In this document: positions 36,875 to 45,250 of the stretch, piece by piece
Numbering within the stretch: the stretch's first letter is position 1
Layout of the letters: each line of letters starts with the position of its first letter
Assembly: GCF_000747155.1 (NCBI RefSeq)
Contig: NZ_AVCK01000019.1
Location: 1-59,232, forward strand
Reading direction: 5' to 3'
From: Arenimonas metalli CF5-1
GTDB taxonomy: Bacteria > Pseudomonadota > Gammaproteobacteria > Xanthomonadales > Xanthomonadaceae
DNA: 59,232 nt
Notes under the pieces: model-generated
Told to the model about the DNA's origin: nothing
The model's database searches: none
Seen by the model: the letters and a program-made list of their open reading frames with translations, nothing else
Translations under genes and position numbers: made by a program

Positions 36875-38632
36875 TCAGGCTTCGCCGGTCTGCAGCCGCC
36901 ACAGGGCCGCGTAGGCGCCGCCCCGGGCCACCAGCTCGTCATGCGTGCCCGATTCCACGATGCGCCCGGCCTCCAGCACATGGATCGCATCGGCATGCCG
37001 CACGGTGCTCAGCCGGTGCGCCACCACCAGCGTGGTGCGCCCGCGTGCGGCGGTGGCCAGCGAGTGCTGGATGGCCGCTTCGGTCTCGTTGTCGACGGCC
37101 GACGTGGCTTCGTCCAGCACCAGCACCTTCGGATCGCGGTACAGCGCGCGCGCCAGGGCGATACGCTGGCGCTGGCCGCCGGAGAGCTGGCTGCCGCGCT
37201 GGCCTACGGGGCTGTCGTAGCCCTGCGGCAGGGCGGCGATGAAATCGTGCGCTTCGGCGGCGCGGGCGGCGGCCTCGACGCGGGCGCGGTCGGCGGAGCG
37301 CTCGCCGTAGGCAATGTTTTCGGCCACCGTGCCGTCGGTGAGGAAAGGCTCCTGCGCGACATAGCCGATCGCGCGACGCAGCGCCGCCGGGTCGAGGCCC
37401 GCGACATCGGCGCCATCGAACAGGATGCGGCCACGGGCGGGGTCGATGAAGCGCAGCAACAGCTTCAGCAGCGTGCTCTTGCCGCCGCCGGTGCCGCCGA
37501 CCAGGGCCACCGTGGCGCCGGCGGGCACCGAAAGGTCCACGGCGTGCACGGCGGCCCGGCCGTCGTAATCGTGGCCCACGCCTTCGAAGCGCAGTTCGCC
37601 GCGCGCGCCGGACGACAACGCTTCAACGCCGCGCACCGGCACCGGCGTATCCAGCAGGTCCATCACGCGGTTCACGGAAGCCATCGCGCGCTGGTAAAGG
37701 TCGGTCATGTCCGCCAGCCGCGTCAGCGGCCACAGCAGCCGCTGGGTCAGGTACACCAGCGCCGAGTAGCTGCCGACGCCCAGCTCGCCGCGAAGCGTGA
37801 GCACGCCGCCGTAAAGCAGCGTCGCCACGAAGCCGGCCAGGATGGCCATGCGGATCACCGGCGTGATCGCCGCCGAGAACCGGATCGCCTCGGCATTGCG
37901 GGCGCGGAAGCCATCCGAAGCCTCGCGCAGGTGCGCGGCCTCGAATTCCTCGGCGGTGTAGGCCTGGATGGTGGCCATGCCGGCCAGGTTGTTGTCCAGG
38001 CGCGCAGACACCGTGGCCGCGGCCTCGCGGGCGGCGGCGTAGCGCGGGGCCAGGCGCTTCTGGAACCAGAACGCACCGATCAGGATCAGCGGGATCGGCA
38101 GCATCGCCAGCGCCGCCAGGTCCGCCGTGAGCACGAAGAACACCGCACCCACCAGCAGCGAACTCACCACCACCTGGATCAGGTCGTTGGCGCCGGTGTT
38201 GAGGAAGCGTTCGATCTGGTTCACGTCCTCGTTCATCAGCGCCATCAGCCGGCCGCTGCGCTCGCGCTCGATGGTGGCCGGCGGCAGCTTCTGCACGTGG
38301 CCATAGGCGGCCTGGCGCAGCGAATGCTGCAGGTCCTGGGCCAGCCCGCGCCACTTCAGCGCGTAGAGGTACTCGAACAGCGACTCGGCCACCCACACCA
38401 CCACCGTCAGCGCCACCAGCGCATACAGCTGGTGCAGCGGGTCGGGCAGGCCGAAGCCGGCCATGAACGAGTCCTCCTGGTTCACCACCACGTCCACCGC
38501 CACGCCGATCAGCAGCTCGGGCAGCACGTCGAAGATCTTGTTGAGCACCGAATAGACGGTGGCGAGGACGGCATTGCGGCGCTGGGGCCGGGCAAAGCCG
38601 GCCAGCCGGCGCAGGGGGTGGGTCGCGGCCAT
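36875..38632 (-). CDS. ABC exporter, fused membrane and ATPase domains
   Basis: 585 aa from the ATG at 38632 (CGGAG 5 bases upstream; upstream in-frame codons are non-homologous). Residues 1-320 form a six-helix type IV exporter membrane domain, with the coupling segment ERERSGRLMALMNEDVNQIE. The nucleotide-binding domain has Walker A GGTGGGKST, a Q-loop in YVAQEPFLTDGTV, signature LSGGQRQRIALARAL, Walker B VLVLDEATSAVD and the switch His in VVAHRLST. It is a homodimeric exporter of the MsbA/lipid-or-drug type; the substrate cannot be told. Diverges from rluE. Confidence 0.93.
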   Translation of the reverse strand: MAATHPLRRLAGFARPQRRNAVLATVYSVLNKIFDVLPELLIGVAVDVVVNQEDSFMAGFGLPDPLHQLYALVALTVVVWVAESLFEYLYALKWRGLAQDLQHSLRQAAYGHVQKLPPATIERERSGRLMALMNEDVNQIERFLNTGANDLIQVVVSSLLVGAVFFVLTADLAALAMLPIPLILIGAFWFQKRLAPRYAAAREAAATVSARLDNNLAGMATIQAYTAEEFEAAHLREASDGFRARNAEAIRFSAAITPVIRMAILAGFVATLLYGGVLTLRGELGVGSYSALVYLTQRLLWPLTRLADMTDLYQRAMASVNRVMDLLDTPVPVRGVEALSSGARGELRFEGVGHDYDGRAAVHAVDLSVPAGATVALVGGTGGGKSTLLKLLLRFIDPARGRILFDGADVAGLDPAALRRAIGYVAQEPFLTDGTVAENIAYGERSADRARVEAAARAAEAHDFIAALPQGYDSPVGQRGSQLSGGQRQRIALARALYRDPKVLVLDEATSAVDNETEAAIQHSLATAARGRTTLVVAHRLSTVRHADAIHVLEAGRIVESGTHDELVARGGAYAALWRLQTGEA

Positions 38633-38694
38633 GCGATCTCCGGGTTCCAGGGGTGGGGCAAGCGCACAGTGTCCCACGGAGCTACACTGGACCG

Positions 38695-39240
38695 ATGCTC
38701 ATTGCCTTCAACAAGCCCTACGGCGTGCTCTGCCAGTTCACCGATAAAACGGTGCCGCCGCGGCCGACGCTGGCCGGGTTCTCGCTGCCGCCCGACGTCT
38801 ACGCCGCCGGCCGCCTGGACCAGGACTCCGAGGGCCTGCTGCTGCTCTCCGACGACGGCCCGCTGATCGCCCGCATCAGCTCGCCCAAGTTCCACTGGCC
38901 CAAGACCTACCTGGTGCAGGTGGAAGGCGTGGCCGGCGACGAACACCTGGCCCAGCTGCGCAGCGGCGTCACCCTGGCCGACGGCGTCACCCGCCCGGCC
39001 AAGGCGCAGGTGCTGATCGGCGCGCCCGACTGGCTCTGGCCGCGCGACCCGCCCGTACGCGCACGCAAGACCGTGCCCGACAGCTGGATCGAGCTCACCA
39101 TCACCGAAGGCCGCAACCGCCAGGTGCGGCGCATGGTCGCCGCGGTCGGCCTGCCCTGCCTGCGCCTGCTGCGCATCGCAGTCGGCCCGCACCGGCTCGA
39201 AGGCCTGCCGCCCGGCCAGTGGCGGGAACTCACCCAGTAA
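38695..39240 (+). CDS. rluE: 23S rRNA pseudouridine synthase E
   Basis: 181 aa, a small RsuA/RluB-type synthase without an S4 domain, as in RluE. The catalytic motif is GRLDQDSEGLLLL (Asp42). KTYLVQVEG and ITEGRNRQVRRMVAAVGLP are the other family signatures. RluE modifies U2457 of 23S rRNA (E. coli numbering). The ATG at 38695 is chosen because LIAFNKPYGVLCQF is the conserved start. The methyltransferase gene begins 14 bases later. Confidence 0.92.
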   Translation: MLIAFNKPYGVLCQFTDKTVPPRPTLAGFSLPPDVYAAGRLDQDSEGLLLLSDDGPLIARISSPKFHWPKTYLVQVEGVAGDEHLAQLRSGVTLADGVTRPAKAQVLIGAPDWLWPRDPPVRARKTVPDSWIELTITEGRNRQVRRMVAAVGLPCLRLLRIAVGPHRLEGLPPGQWRELTQ

Positions 39241-39254
39241 CCCAGGAGCGCGGC

Positions 39255-40010
39255 ATGGCTTTCCAGGACCACTTCTCCGGACACGCCACCGACTACGCCC
39301 GCGCCCGACCCACCTACCCGCACGGCCTGTTCGCCTGGCTCTCCGACCAGTGCCGGCACCACGACCTGGCCTGGGACGTGGGCTGCGGCAATGGCCAGGC
39401 CAGCCTGGCGCTGGTGCACCACTTCCAGCGCGTGCATGCCAGCGACCCCAGCGAGGCGCAGATCGCCGCCGCACCCTCCGACCCGCGCATCACCTGGCGG
39501 GTGGAATCGGCCGAGCACAGCGCGCTGCGCAACCACAGCGTGGACCTGGTCACGGCGGCGCAGGCCTACCACTGGTTCAACCAGGAGCGCTTTTGCGCCG
39601 AGGCGCAGCGGGTGCTCAAGCCCGGCGGCGTGATCGCGGTCTGGTGCTACGGCCGCACGCGGGTGGACCACGGCGTGGACGATGTCTTCGATGAACTCTA
39701 CGAACACCGGCTCGGACCCTATTGGCCCCCTGAGCGTCGGCACGTGGACGATGGCTACCGGCACCTGCCGTTCCCCTTCGAGCCGATCAGCGATCCGCCG
39801 CGGTTCGAGATGGCGGTGGAATGGGACCTGGGGCAGTACCTGGATTATTTGCGCACGTGGTCGAGCAGCCAGCGTTTCCTGAAGGAAACCGGGCGCGATG
39901 CGGTGTCGGAATTCGGCTCGAACTTCGCGTCGGCCTGGGGTGATCCGGCGCGGCGGCGCGAGGTGCGCTGGCCGATTTCGCTCAAGGCCGGCCGCACGGC
40001 CGACGAGTGA
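39255..40010 (+). CDS. class I SAM-dependent methyltransferase
   Basis: 251 aa. Motif I is AWDVGCGNGQASLAL (residues 38-52), the acidic motif II HASDPSEAQI, motif IV VDLVTAAQAYHWFNQERF and motif V RVLKPGGVIAVWCYG. AQAYHWF and FDELYEHRLGPYWPPER are characteristic of the Tam-like/UbiE-related small-molecule methyltransferase group. The substrate is unknown. CCAGGAG precedes the ATG. It follows rluE closely and probably shares its transcript, ending at the palindrome downstream. Confidence 0.88.
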   Translation: MAFQDHFSGHATDYARARPTYPHGLFAWLSDQCRHHDLAWDVGCGNGQASLALVHHFQRVHASDPSEAQIAAAPSDPRITWRVESAEHSALRNHSVDLVTAAQAYHWFNQERFCAEAQRVLKPGGVIAVWCYGRTRVDHGVDDVFDELYEHRLGPYWPPERRHVDDGYRHLPFPFEPISDPPRFEMAVEWDLGQYLDYLRTWSSSQRFLKETGRDAVSEFGSNFASAWGDPARRREVRWPISLKAGRTADE

Positions 40011-40029
40011 TGCGTGTTGTGGGAGGGAC

Positions 40030-40094
40030 TGTAGGAGGGCCTTCAGGCCCGAAGCTTTTCAGCGGAAAGCTTCGGGCCTGAAGGCCCTCCTACA
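40030..40094. repeat. 65-bp GTAGGAGGG palindrome, copy 6
   Basis: Perfect outer arms with centre TTTTCAGCGGAAA, between two convergent genes (stops at 40010 and 40102), in bidirectional terminator position. Confidence 0.95.
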
Positions 40095-40101
40095 TCGAGC
40101 C

Positions 40102-40518
40102 TTACTTCTTGGCGGCGGCTTTCTTGGCGGGAGCCTTTTTGGCCGCGGCTTTCTTCGCCGGCGCCTTCTTCACTGCAGCCTTCTTCGCCGGCGCGGTGGC
40201 CTTCTTCGCGGCGACCTGCTTGCTCGCCTTCTTGGCGGCGGGCTTGGCGGCGGCTTTCTTCTTCTTGTTGACCATGTAGACCGCGGCGCCCACGGCCGCC
40301 AGGGTCGCGGCGGTGACGGCGGCGCCGACCGGATGCTTGCGCACGGTCTTGACCGCGGCCGCGCCGCCCTTCTTCACCGCGGCCAGGCCCGCGCCGGCGC
40401 TGACCAGGGCGCCGGCCTTGCCGGCGAGGTCGGAATTCTTCCAGGCCTTCTTGGCCAGTTCGCTGCCGTCGTTCAACTTGGCCAGCGCGGTCGAAACGAT
40501 CTTGTTCGTCTTGCTCAT
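40102..40518 (-). CDS. Lys/Ala-rich histone H1-like protein
   Basis: 138 aa from the ATG at 40518 (GGAG upstream). Residues 1-70 have an amphipathic start (SKTNKIVSTALAKLNDGSEL) and a Gly/Ala hydrophobic stretch; residues 65-85 (AAVTAATLAAVGAAVYMVN) could be a membrane helix. The rest is repeats of K-A-P-A-K-K-A-A-A-K-K type, as in AlgP or histone H1-like proteins that bind DNA. Whether the tail binds DNA or cell-envelope polymers is undetermined. The repetitive codons make it prone to length changes between strains. Confidence 0.8.
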   Translation of the reverse strand: MSKTNKIVSTALAKLNDGSELAKKAWKNSDLAGKAGALVSAGAGLAAVKKGGAAAVKTVRKHPVGAAVTAATLAAVGAAVYMVNKKKKAAAKPAAKKASKQVAAKKATAPAKKAAVKKAPAKKAAAKKAPAKKAAAKK

Positions 40519-40610
40519 GGCGTGTCTCCGAGGGATGGGGCGCGGGAAGCGCGATTGCGTCTGTAGCCTACCGCCATTTACATGAACGGCGTATCGCGCA
40601 TCGGCAGGCC

Positions 40611-43112
40611 TCAGGTGCCCCGGGGCTTGGCGCGGTGGGTGGCGGTGGCGGTCCACGGGTCGTCGGGCCAGGGGTGGCGCGGGTAGCGGCCCTTCATTTC
40701 CTTGCGCACTTCCGGGTAGGTGTTGGCCCAGAAGCTGCGCAGGTCCTGCGTGACCTGCAGCGGTTTGCCGCCGGGCGAGAGCAGGTGCAGGGTCAGCGGC
40801 ACGCGGCCCTCGGCCACGCGCGGGGTGTCGGCCAGGCCGAACAGCTCCTGCAGCTTCACCGCCAGCACCGGCGGGCGGCCGTGCTCATAGGTGATGCCGC
40901 GCTCCATGCCCGAAGGCACTGTGATCCGCCGCGGGGCCAGGGCATCGAGCTTCTGCCGCAGCGACCAGTCCAGGGTGGAGCGCAGGGCCTCGCCCAGGGC
41001 TTCTTCATCGAGCGCATCGAGCCGGGTCTTGCCGGCGAAGGCGGGCTTGAGCCACTGCTCGCGGCTGGCCAGCAGGGCCTCGTCGGACAGGTCGGGCAGG
41101 CCGAGTTCGGGCAGCCACTCGCGCAGGCAGCGCACGCGCTCGCGCCACTGGGTCAGGCCTTCGGTCCACGGCAGCGCATCCAGGCCGAGTTCGCCGACGG
41201 CATCGCTGAGCGCCTGCGCGGCCAGCGCCGGGTCGGGGCGGCCAGCGGGCTTGGATTCGAGGGTGATGCGGTCGAAGCGGCGCTCCCGGCGGGCGATCAG
41301 GGCGCGAGCCTCGGGGTCCCAGCGCACCACGTCGCCTTCGAAGAAGCGCTCGGGGAAATCGCGCTGCAGCCGCGCCTCGTCCACCGGGGCGCCGCGCAGC
41401 ACCAGCGAGTCCTTGGCTTCGAAGCGCAGTTCACTGGCGACGATCCAAGGCTCGCCGAACAGCGCGCTGTCGTCGAAGATCCGCGCCATGCGGCCGTTGG
41501 CCAGCTGGTAGCGGCGGGGCTCGCCCGGGTGCTGGCGGGCGATGCGGTCGGGGAAGGCGTGCGCGAGCAGGTCGCCGAGCAGGTGCGCGGGCGCGTCGTC
41601 GGGCGGCGCAGCGTCCACGCGCAGGCGGCGGCGCCACTGTTTGGCGGCGCTGTCGATCGCGGCCAGGGCGCCGCGGTTGGCGTCGGGGCCAACGCGGCCT
41701 TTGCGGAAGGCAGCGAGGGCCTGCCAGCGGCTGGCGATGTCATCGCGTCGTCCGCGCAGGGGGTCGCGGGCTTCGACGAGCGCGGCGAGGTCGCAAGCCA
41801 GTGCACGTTCGGCCGGATCACGCGGCGCCTTCAGCATCGCGGCCAGGCGCGGGTGCGTGCCCAGCGCCATCAGCTCGCGGCCGAAGGCGGTGATGCGCTG
41901 CTGCGCGTCGAGCGCGCCGAGGCGCTGCAGCAGTTCGCGCGCGGCGGCCAGCGGGCCGGGCGGCGGGGCGTCCACGAAGCGCAAGTCGGCGGCGCCCCAG
42001 GCCGCGAGTTCGAGCGCGAGGCCGGCCAGTTCGACCTGGGCGATCTCGGGCGTGCGCATCGGCTCGAGACGCTGCGACTGCGGCCACAGCCGATACGCCC
42101 AGCCTTCCGCGACGCGGCCCGCGCGGCCCGCGCGCTGGTCGGCCGAGGCCTGCGAGATGGTCACCGTGTCGAGCCGCGAGAAGCCGGAGTTGGGCTCGTA
42201 GCGCGGCTCGCGCGCGAGGCCGGCGTCGATCACCACGCGCACGCCGGGCAACGTGACCGAGCTTTCGGCGACGTTGGTGGCGAGGATGAGGCGGCGGCGG
42301 CCGTCGGGGTCTTCGGCGAGTGCGGCGGATTGGGCTTCGAGCGGCAGGTCGCCGTGCAGCGGCAGCACGGCCGGATCGCCGGACAATGCAGACTCGGAAA
42401 GCAGCCGCGTGGCATCGCCAATTTCCCGCTGTCCCGGCAAGAAAACCAGCAGATCGCCGGGATGCTTCGCCACGGCCTCCGCCACGCAGCGCTTGAGCTG
42501 CGCCATCAGCGGCTCGTCGCGCCGCGCCGGGAAATGCGCCACTGCCACGGGGTAGCTGCGCCCGGCGCTGGTCAAGCGCGGCGCATCGAGGAACCGCGCC
42601 AGCTTCTCGCCATCCAGCGTGGCCGACATCACCAGGATGCGCAGGTCATCGCGCAGCTGCGACTGCACGTCCAGCGCCAGCGCCAGGCCGAGGTCGCCGG
42701 CCAGGTGGCGTTCGTGGAATTCGTCGAACACGATCGCCGCGACGCCCTCGAGCGTGGGATCGTCCTGGATCATCCGCGTCAGGATGCCTTCGGTCACCAC
42801 TTCGATCCGCGTGCGCGCGCTGACCTTGGCCTCGAAGCGGATGCGGTAGCCGACGGTGTCGCCCGGCGCTTCGCCCAGCTGGCGCGCCATGAAGCCGGCC
42901 GCGGCACGCGCGGCCACGCGGCGCGGTTCCAGCATCAGGATGCGGCCGTCGCCGCGCCACGGCGCCGACAGCAGGGCCAGCGGCACCTGGGTGGTCTTGC
43001 CGGCGCCGGGCGGTGCTTCCAGCACCAGGCGCGGGTGCGCCTCGAGGCTGGCCAGCAGCTGCGGCAGCAGCTCGGCGATCGGGAAATCGGGTCGGGTGGC
43101 GGCGGGTTTCAC
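40611..43112 (-). CDS. hrpB: ATP-dependent helicase HrpB
   Basis: 833 aa DEAH-type superfamily 2 helicase. Walker A is APPGAGKTT (residues 33-41), Walker B DEFHERH, motif III MSATLDGEKL, motif V LATNVAESSVTLPGVR and motif VI QRAGRAGRV. The HrpB C-terminal region (PSGMERGITYEHGRPPVLAV, LTLHLLSPGGKPLQVTQDLR, WANTYPEVRKEMKGRYPRHP) is complete. The cellular role of HrpB is poorly defined and it is not essential. The start codon is GTG at 43112; TAGCCT on this strand at 43124-43119 would be a -10 placing the transcript start at the GTG, so the message may be leaderless. Confidence 0.95.
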   Translation of the reverse strand: MKPAATRPDFPIAELLPQLLASLEAHPRLVLEAPPGAGKTTQVPLALLSAPWRGDGRILMLEPRRVAARAAAGFMARQLGEAPGDTVGYRIRFEAKVSARTRIEVVTEGILTRMIQDDPTLEGVAAIVFDEFHERHLAGDLGLALALDVQSQLRDDLRILVMSATLDGEKLARFLDAPRLTSAGRSYPVAVAHFPARRDEPLMAQLKRCVAEAVAKHPGDLLVFLPGQREIGDATRLLSESALSGDPAVLPLHGDLPLEAQSAALAEDPDGRRRLILATNVAESSVTLPGVRVVIDAGLAREPRYEPNSGFSRLDTVTISQASADQRAGRAGRVAEGWAYRLWPQSQRLEPMRTPEIAQVELAGLALELAAWGAADLRFVDAPPPGPLAAARELLQRLGALDAQQRITAFGRELMALGTHPRLAAMLKAPRDPAERALACDLAALVEARDPLRGRRDDIASRWQALAAFRKGRVGPDANRGALAAIDSAAKQWRRRLRVDAAPPDDAPAHLLGDLLAHAFPDRIARQHPGEPRRYQLANGRMARIFDDSALFGEPWIVASELRFEAKDSLVLRGAPVDEARLQRDFPERFFEGDVVRWDPEARALIARRERRFDRITLESKPAGRPDPALAAQALSDAVGELGLDALPWTEGLTQWRERVRCLREWLPELGLPDLSDEALLASREQWLKPAFAGKTRLDALDEEALGEALRSTLDWSLRQKLDALAPRRITVPSGMERGITYEHGRPPVLAVKLQELFGLADTPRVAEGRVPLTLHLLSPGGKPLQVTQDLRSFWANTYPEVRKEMKGRYPRHPWPDDPWTATATHRAKPRGT

Positions 43113-43121
43113 CGCGCTAGG

Positions 43122-44375
43122 CTAGAGAGCGCGACGCCTCGCGTCGAGCGTTGACGCACGTCCCTGTGGAAGAGACGTCCGTCCCGATGCTCCTGCCTCC
43201 TGTAGGAGGGACTTCAGCCCCGAAGCTTTTGGTTGGCCCTGGCAAGAAGCATCGGGACTGAAGTCCCTCCTACATGGGGCCGCGCGCAGGGGCGCGGCGC
43301 GCTTCGCCGATTGGGTTTGGCGCTGGAAGTCGAGCTGCCACAGGGCCAGCTGTTCGATCGCCGTGAGGTCATCGCGCATCGCCGCGCCGTTGCCGCGCAC
43401 CAGCAGCACGCCGTTGCTGCCGTGGCGCCAGTCCACCCAGGGCGTGAAGCCGAAGGCGCCGGGGCTGGAAACGCGCAGGGTGTTGCCGCGCGCGTCCTTG
43501 GCTTCCACCCACTGGCCGATGCCATAGCCATAGCCGAGACCCGCGATGGGCGAGGACAAGACCGGCAGGCCGACGGTGCGGTCGATCGCCATCGCGGCCA
43601 GCGTGTCGTCGCGCAAGTAAGCCGTTGCGCCGTGGCGGCCGCCGGCCAGCACCATGTCCACCACGCGGCCGTAGTCGTCGAGCGTCGAGCGGGCGCCACC
43701 GCCGATGCGCGGGTTCGGATTGGAGATGTAGCCGGGCAAGGCCGTGCCCGCCGTCCAGTCGGTGGCGGTGAGGCCCAGCGGTTCGACCACTTCGGCGATG
43801 AACAGGCTGTCCCAGCTCAGGCCGGTCGCGCGCTCGGCGATCGCGCCGGCCACCTGCATCGAGTTGCCGCCATAGGCGAAGCCGGTGCCGGGCGCGTAGG
43901 CCAGCGGCGCATCCAAGATCTGTGTGGCGCAGTCCTGCAGCGATACCAGGCGGCTGGACAGGCATCCCGCGTCGTCCACGGTAATGCCCGAGGTGTGCGA
44001 GAACAGCTGCGCCAGCGTGATCGCGCGCGCGGCCACCGGCGCGTCCGGGAAGTAGGTGCCGACGCGGCTGTCCCAGGCCAGCACGCCGCGCTCGACCAGC
44101 CTTCCGAGCACCAGCGCCGACAGCCACTTGCTGGCCGAAGCGATGGCCACGCGCTCGTCGCCGCGGTAGCCGCCGAAGCTTTCCTGCATCAGCACCTGGC
44201 CCTCGCGGGCGAGCCGCAGCGAGGCGCCCTCGAGCGCGTAGTCGTTCACCAAGGCCTGCACCGCCAGCCGCACCGGCTGCAGGTCATGGGCGGGCCGCGC
44301 CGCGCCGGCGCCGGGCAGGCACAGGGCACCGAGGCCAAGGGTGAGCGTGAAGGCGAGCCAGCCGGATCGGGTCAT
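43122..44375 (-). CDS. secreted serine hydrolase, beta-lactamase/class C fold
   Basis: 417 aa with a signal peptide (cleavage near GAGAARP, residue 25). The S-x-x-K motif is SASK (Ser80, Lys83) in ERVAIASASKWLSALVLG; YGGNSMQ is the Y-x-N region; RHGSNGV near residue 320 takes the place of the third motif. It resembles class C beta-lactamase-related esterases/peptidases, not a proven beta-lactamase. The family domain ends about residue 355; the last 55 residues (RDFSPDAS, ASGLKSLLQEAG and on) come from the palindrome at 43201-43274 and beyond, so the C-terminus appears extended by repeat insertion. Confidence 0.85.
   Translation of the reverse strand: MTRSGWLAFTLTLGLGALCLPGAGAARPAHDLQPVRLAVQALVNDYALEGASLRLAREGQVLMQESFGGYRGDERVAIASASKWLSALVLGRLVERGVLAWDSRVGTYFPDAPVAARAITLAQLFSHTSGITVDDAGCLSSRLVSLQDCATQILDAPLAYAPGTGFAYGGNSMQVAGAIAERATGLSWDSLFIAEVVEPLGLTATDWTAGTALPGYISNPNPRIGGGARSTLDDYGRVVDMVLAGGRHGATAYLRDDTLAAMAIDRTVGLPVLSSPIAGLGYGYGIGQWVEAKDARGNTLRVSSPGAFGFTPWVDWRHGSNGVLLVRGNGAAMRDDLTAIEQLALWQLDFQRQTQSAKRAAPLRAAPCRRDFSPDASCQGQPKASGLKSLLQEAGASGRTSLPQGRASTLDARRRAL
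43201..43274. repeat. 74-bp GTAGGAGGG palindrome, copy 7, inside a coding frame
   Basis: Longer and more diverged copy: left arm TGTAGGAGGGACTTCAGCCC, right arm with ATCGGGACTGAAGTCCCTCC, centre TTTTGGTTGGCCCTGGCAAG. It lies within the 3' part of the serine hydrolase frame, which stays open through it. Confidence 0.9.
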
Positions 44376-44452
44376 GGCCGCCAGAACGCGGGCCGCGGCC
44401 CGCGGTTGACGCCCGGCGGCTAGAATTGCGGCCTCGCGAACAGGATCCGTTC

Positions 44453-45250
44453 ATGGAATTGATCGACATCGGCGCCAACCTGGGCCACGAAAGCTTCGAC
44501 GCCGACCTCGATGCCGTGCTGCAGCGCGCCGTGCTGGCCGGCGTGACGCGGCTGGTGGTCACCGGCGCCAGCCGCGCCGGCGCCGTGCGGGCGCTCGAGC
44601 TGGCGAAGGCGCACCCGGGCCTGCTCTGGGCTACCGCCGGCATCCACCCGCACCACGCCACCGAATGCACCGCCGAGGGCATCGCCGAGCTGCGCGCGCT
44701 GCAGGCCGAGCCCGAAGTGGTGGCGGCCGGCGAGTGCGGGCTGGATTACCACCGTGATTTCTCGCCGCGCCCGGCGCAGCGCAGCGCCTTCGAACGCCAG
44801 CTCGAACTGGCCGCGGAGACCAAGCTGCCGCTGTTCCTGCACCAGCGCGACGCCCACGGCGATTTCATGGCGATCATGAAGGCCTTCGAAGGCCAGCTCG
44901 GCCCGGTGGTGGTGCACTGCTTCACCGGCACCCGCGCCGAATGCTTCGACTACCTGGACCAGGACTGGCACATCGGCATCACCGGCTGGCTCTGCGACGA
45001 GCGCCGCGGCCAGCACCTGCGCGAGTTCGTGAAGGACATCCCGGCCGACCGCCTGATGGTGGAGACCGACGCGCCCTACCTGCTGCCGCGCACCGTGAAG
45101 CCGATGCCCAGCCACCGGCGCAACGAGCCGATGTACCTCGCGCACATCATCGAGGAGCTGGCCCGCGACCGCGGCGAAGACGTTTCGGTCACGGCCGCCG
45201 CGACGACGGCGACCGCCGCGGCCTTCTTCGGCTTGCCGCCGGCGCGCTAA
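44453..45250 (+). CDS. tatD: TatD-family metal-dependent DNase
   Basis: 265 aa amidohydrolase-like barrel. MELIDIGANLGHESF lacks the H-x-H of YcfH-type relatives, as does E. coli TatD itself. Other metal ligands are seen: GIHPHH, GECGLDYHRDFS (Glu), FLHQRDAH, VVHCFTGT (His) and METDAPYLLPR (Asp). TatD enzymes are 3'-5' exonucleases linked to DNA repair and apoptosis-like DNA breakdown; the link to Tat export is only historical. TAGAAT at 44421-44426 is a likely -10. It is divergent from the serine hydrolase. Confidence 0.92.
   Translation: MELIDIGANLGHESFDADLDAVLQRAVLAGVTRLVVTGASRAGAVRALELAKAHPGLLWATAGIHPHHATECTAEGIAELRALQAEPEVVAAGECGLDYHRDFSPRPAQRSAFERQLELAAETKLPLFLHQRDAHGDFMAIMKAFEGQLGPVVVHCFTGTRAECFDYLDQDWHIGITGWLCDERRGQHLREFVKDIPADRLMVETDAPYLLPRTVKPMPSHRRNEPMYLAHIIEELARDRGEDVSVTAAATTATAAAFFGLPPAR

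Noticed and set aside
40102-40290. Repeated GCC/TTCTT units as a CRISPR or tandem-repeat array
   Set aside because: They are the codons of the Lys/Ala-rich tail of a protein; no regular direct repeats with unique spacers.
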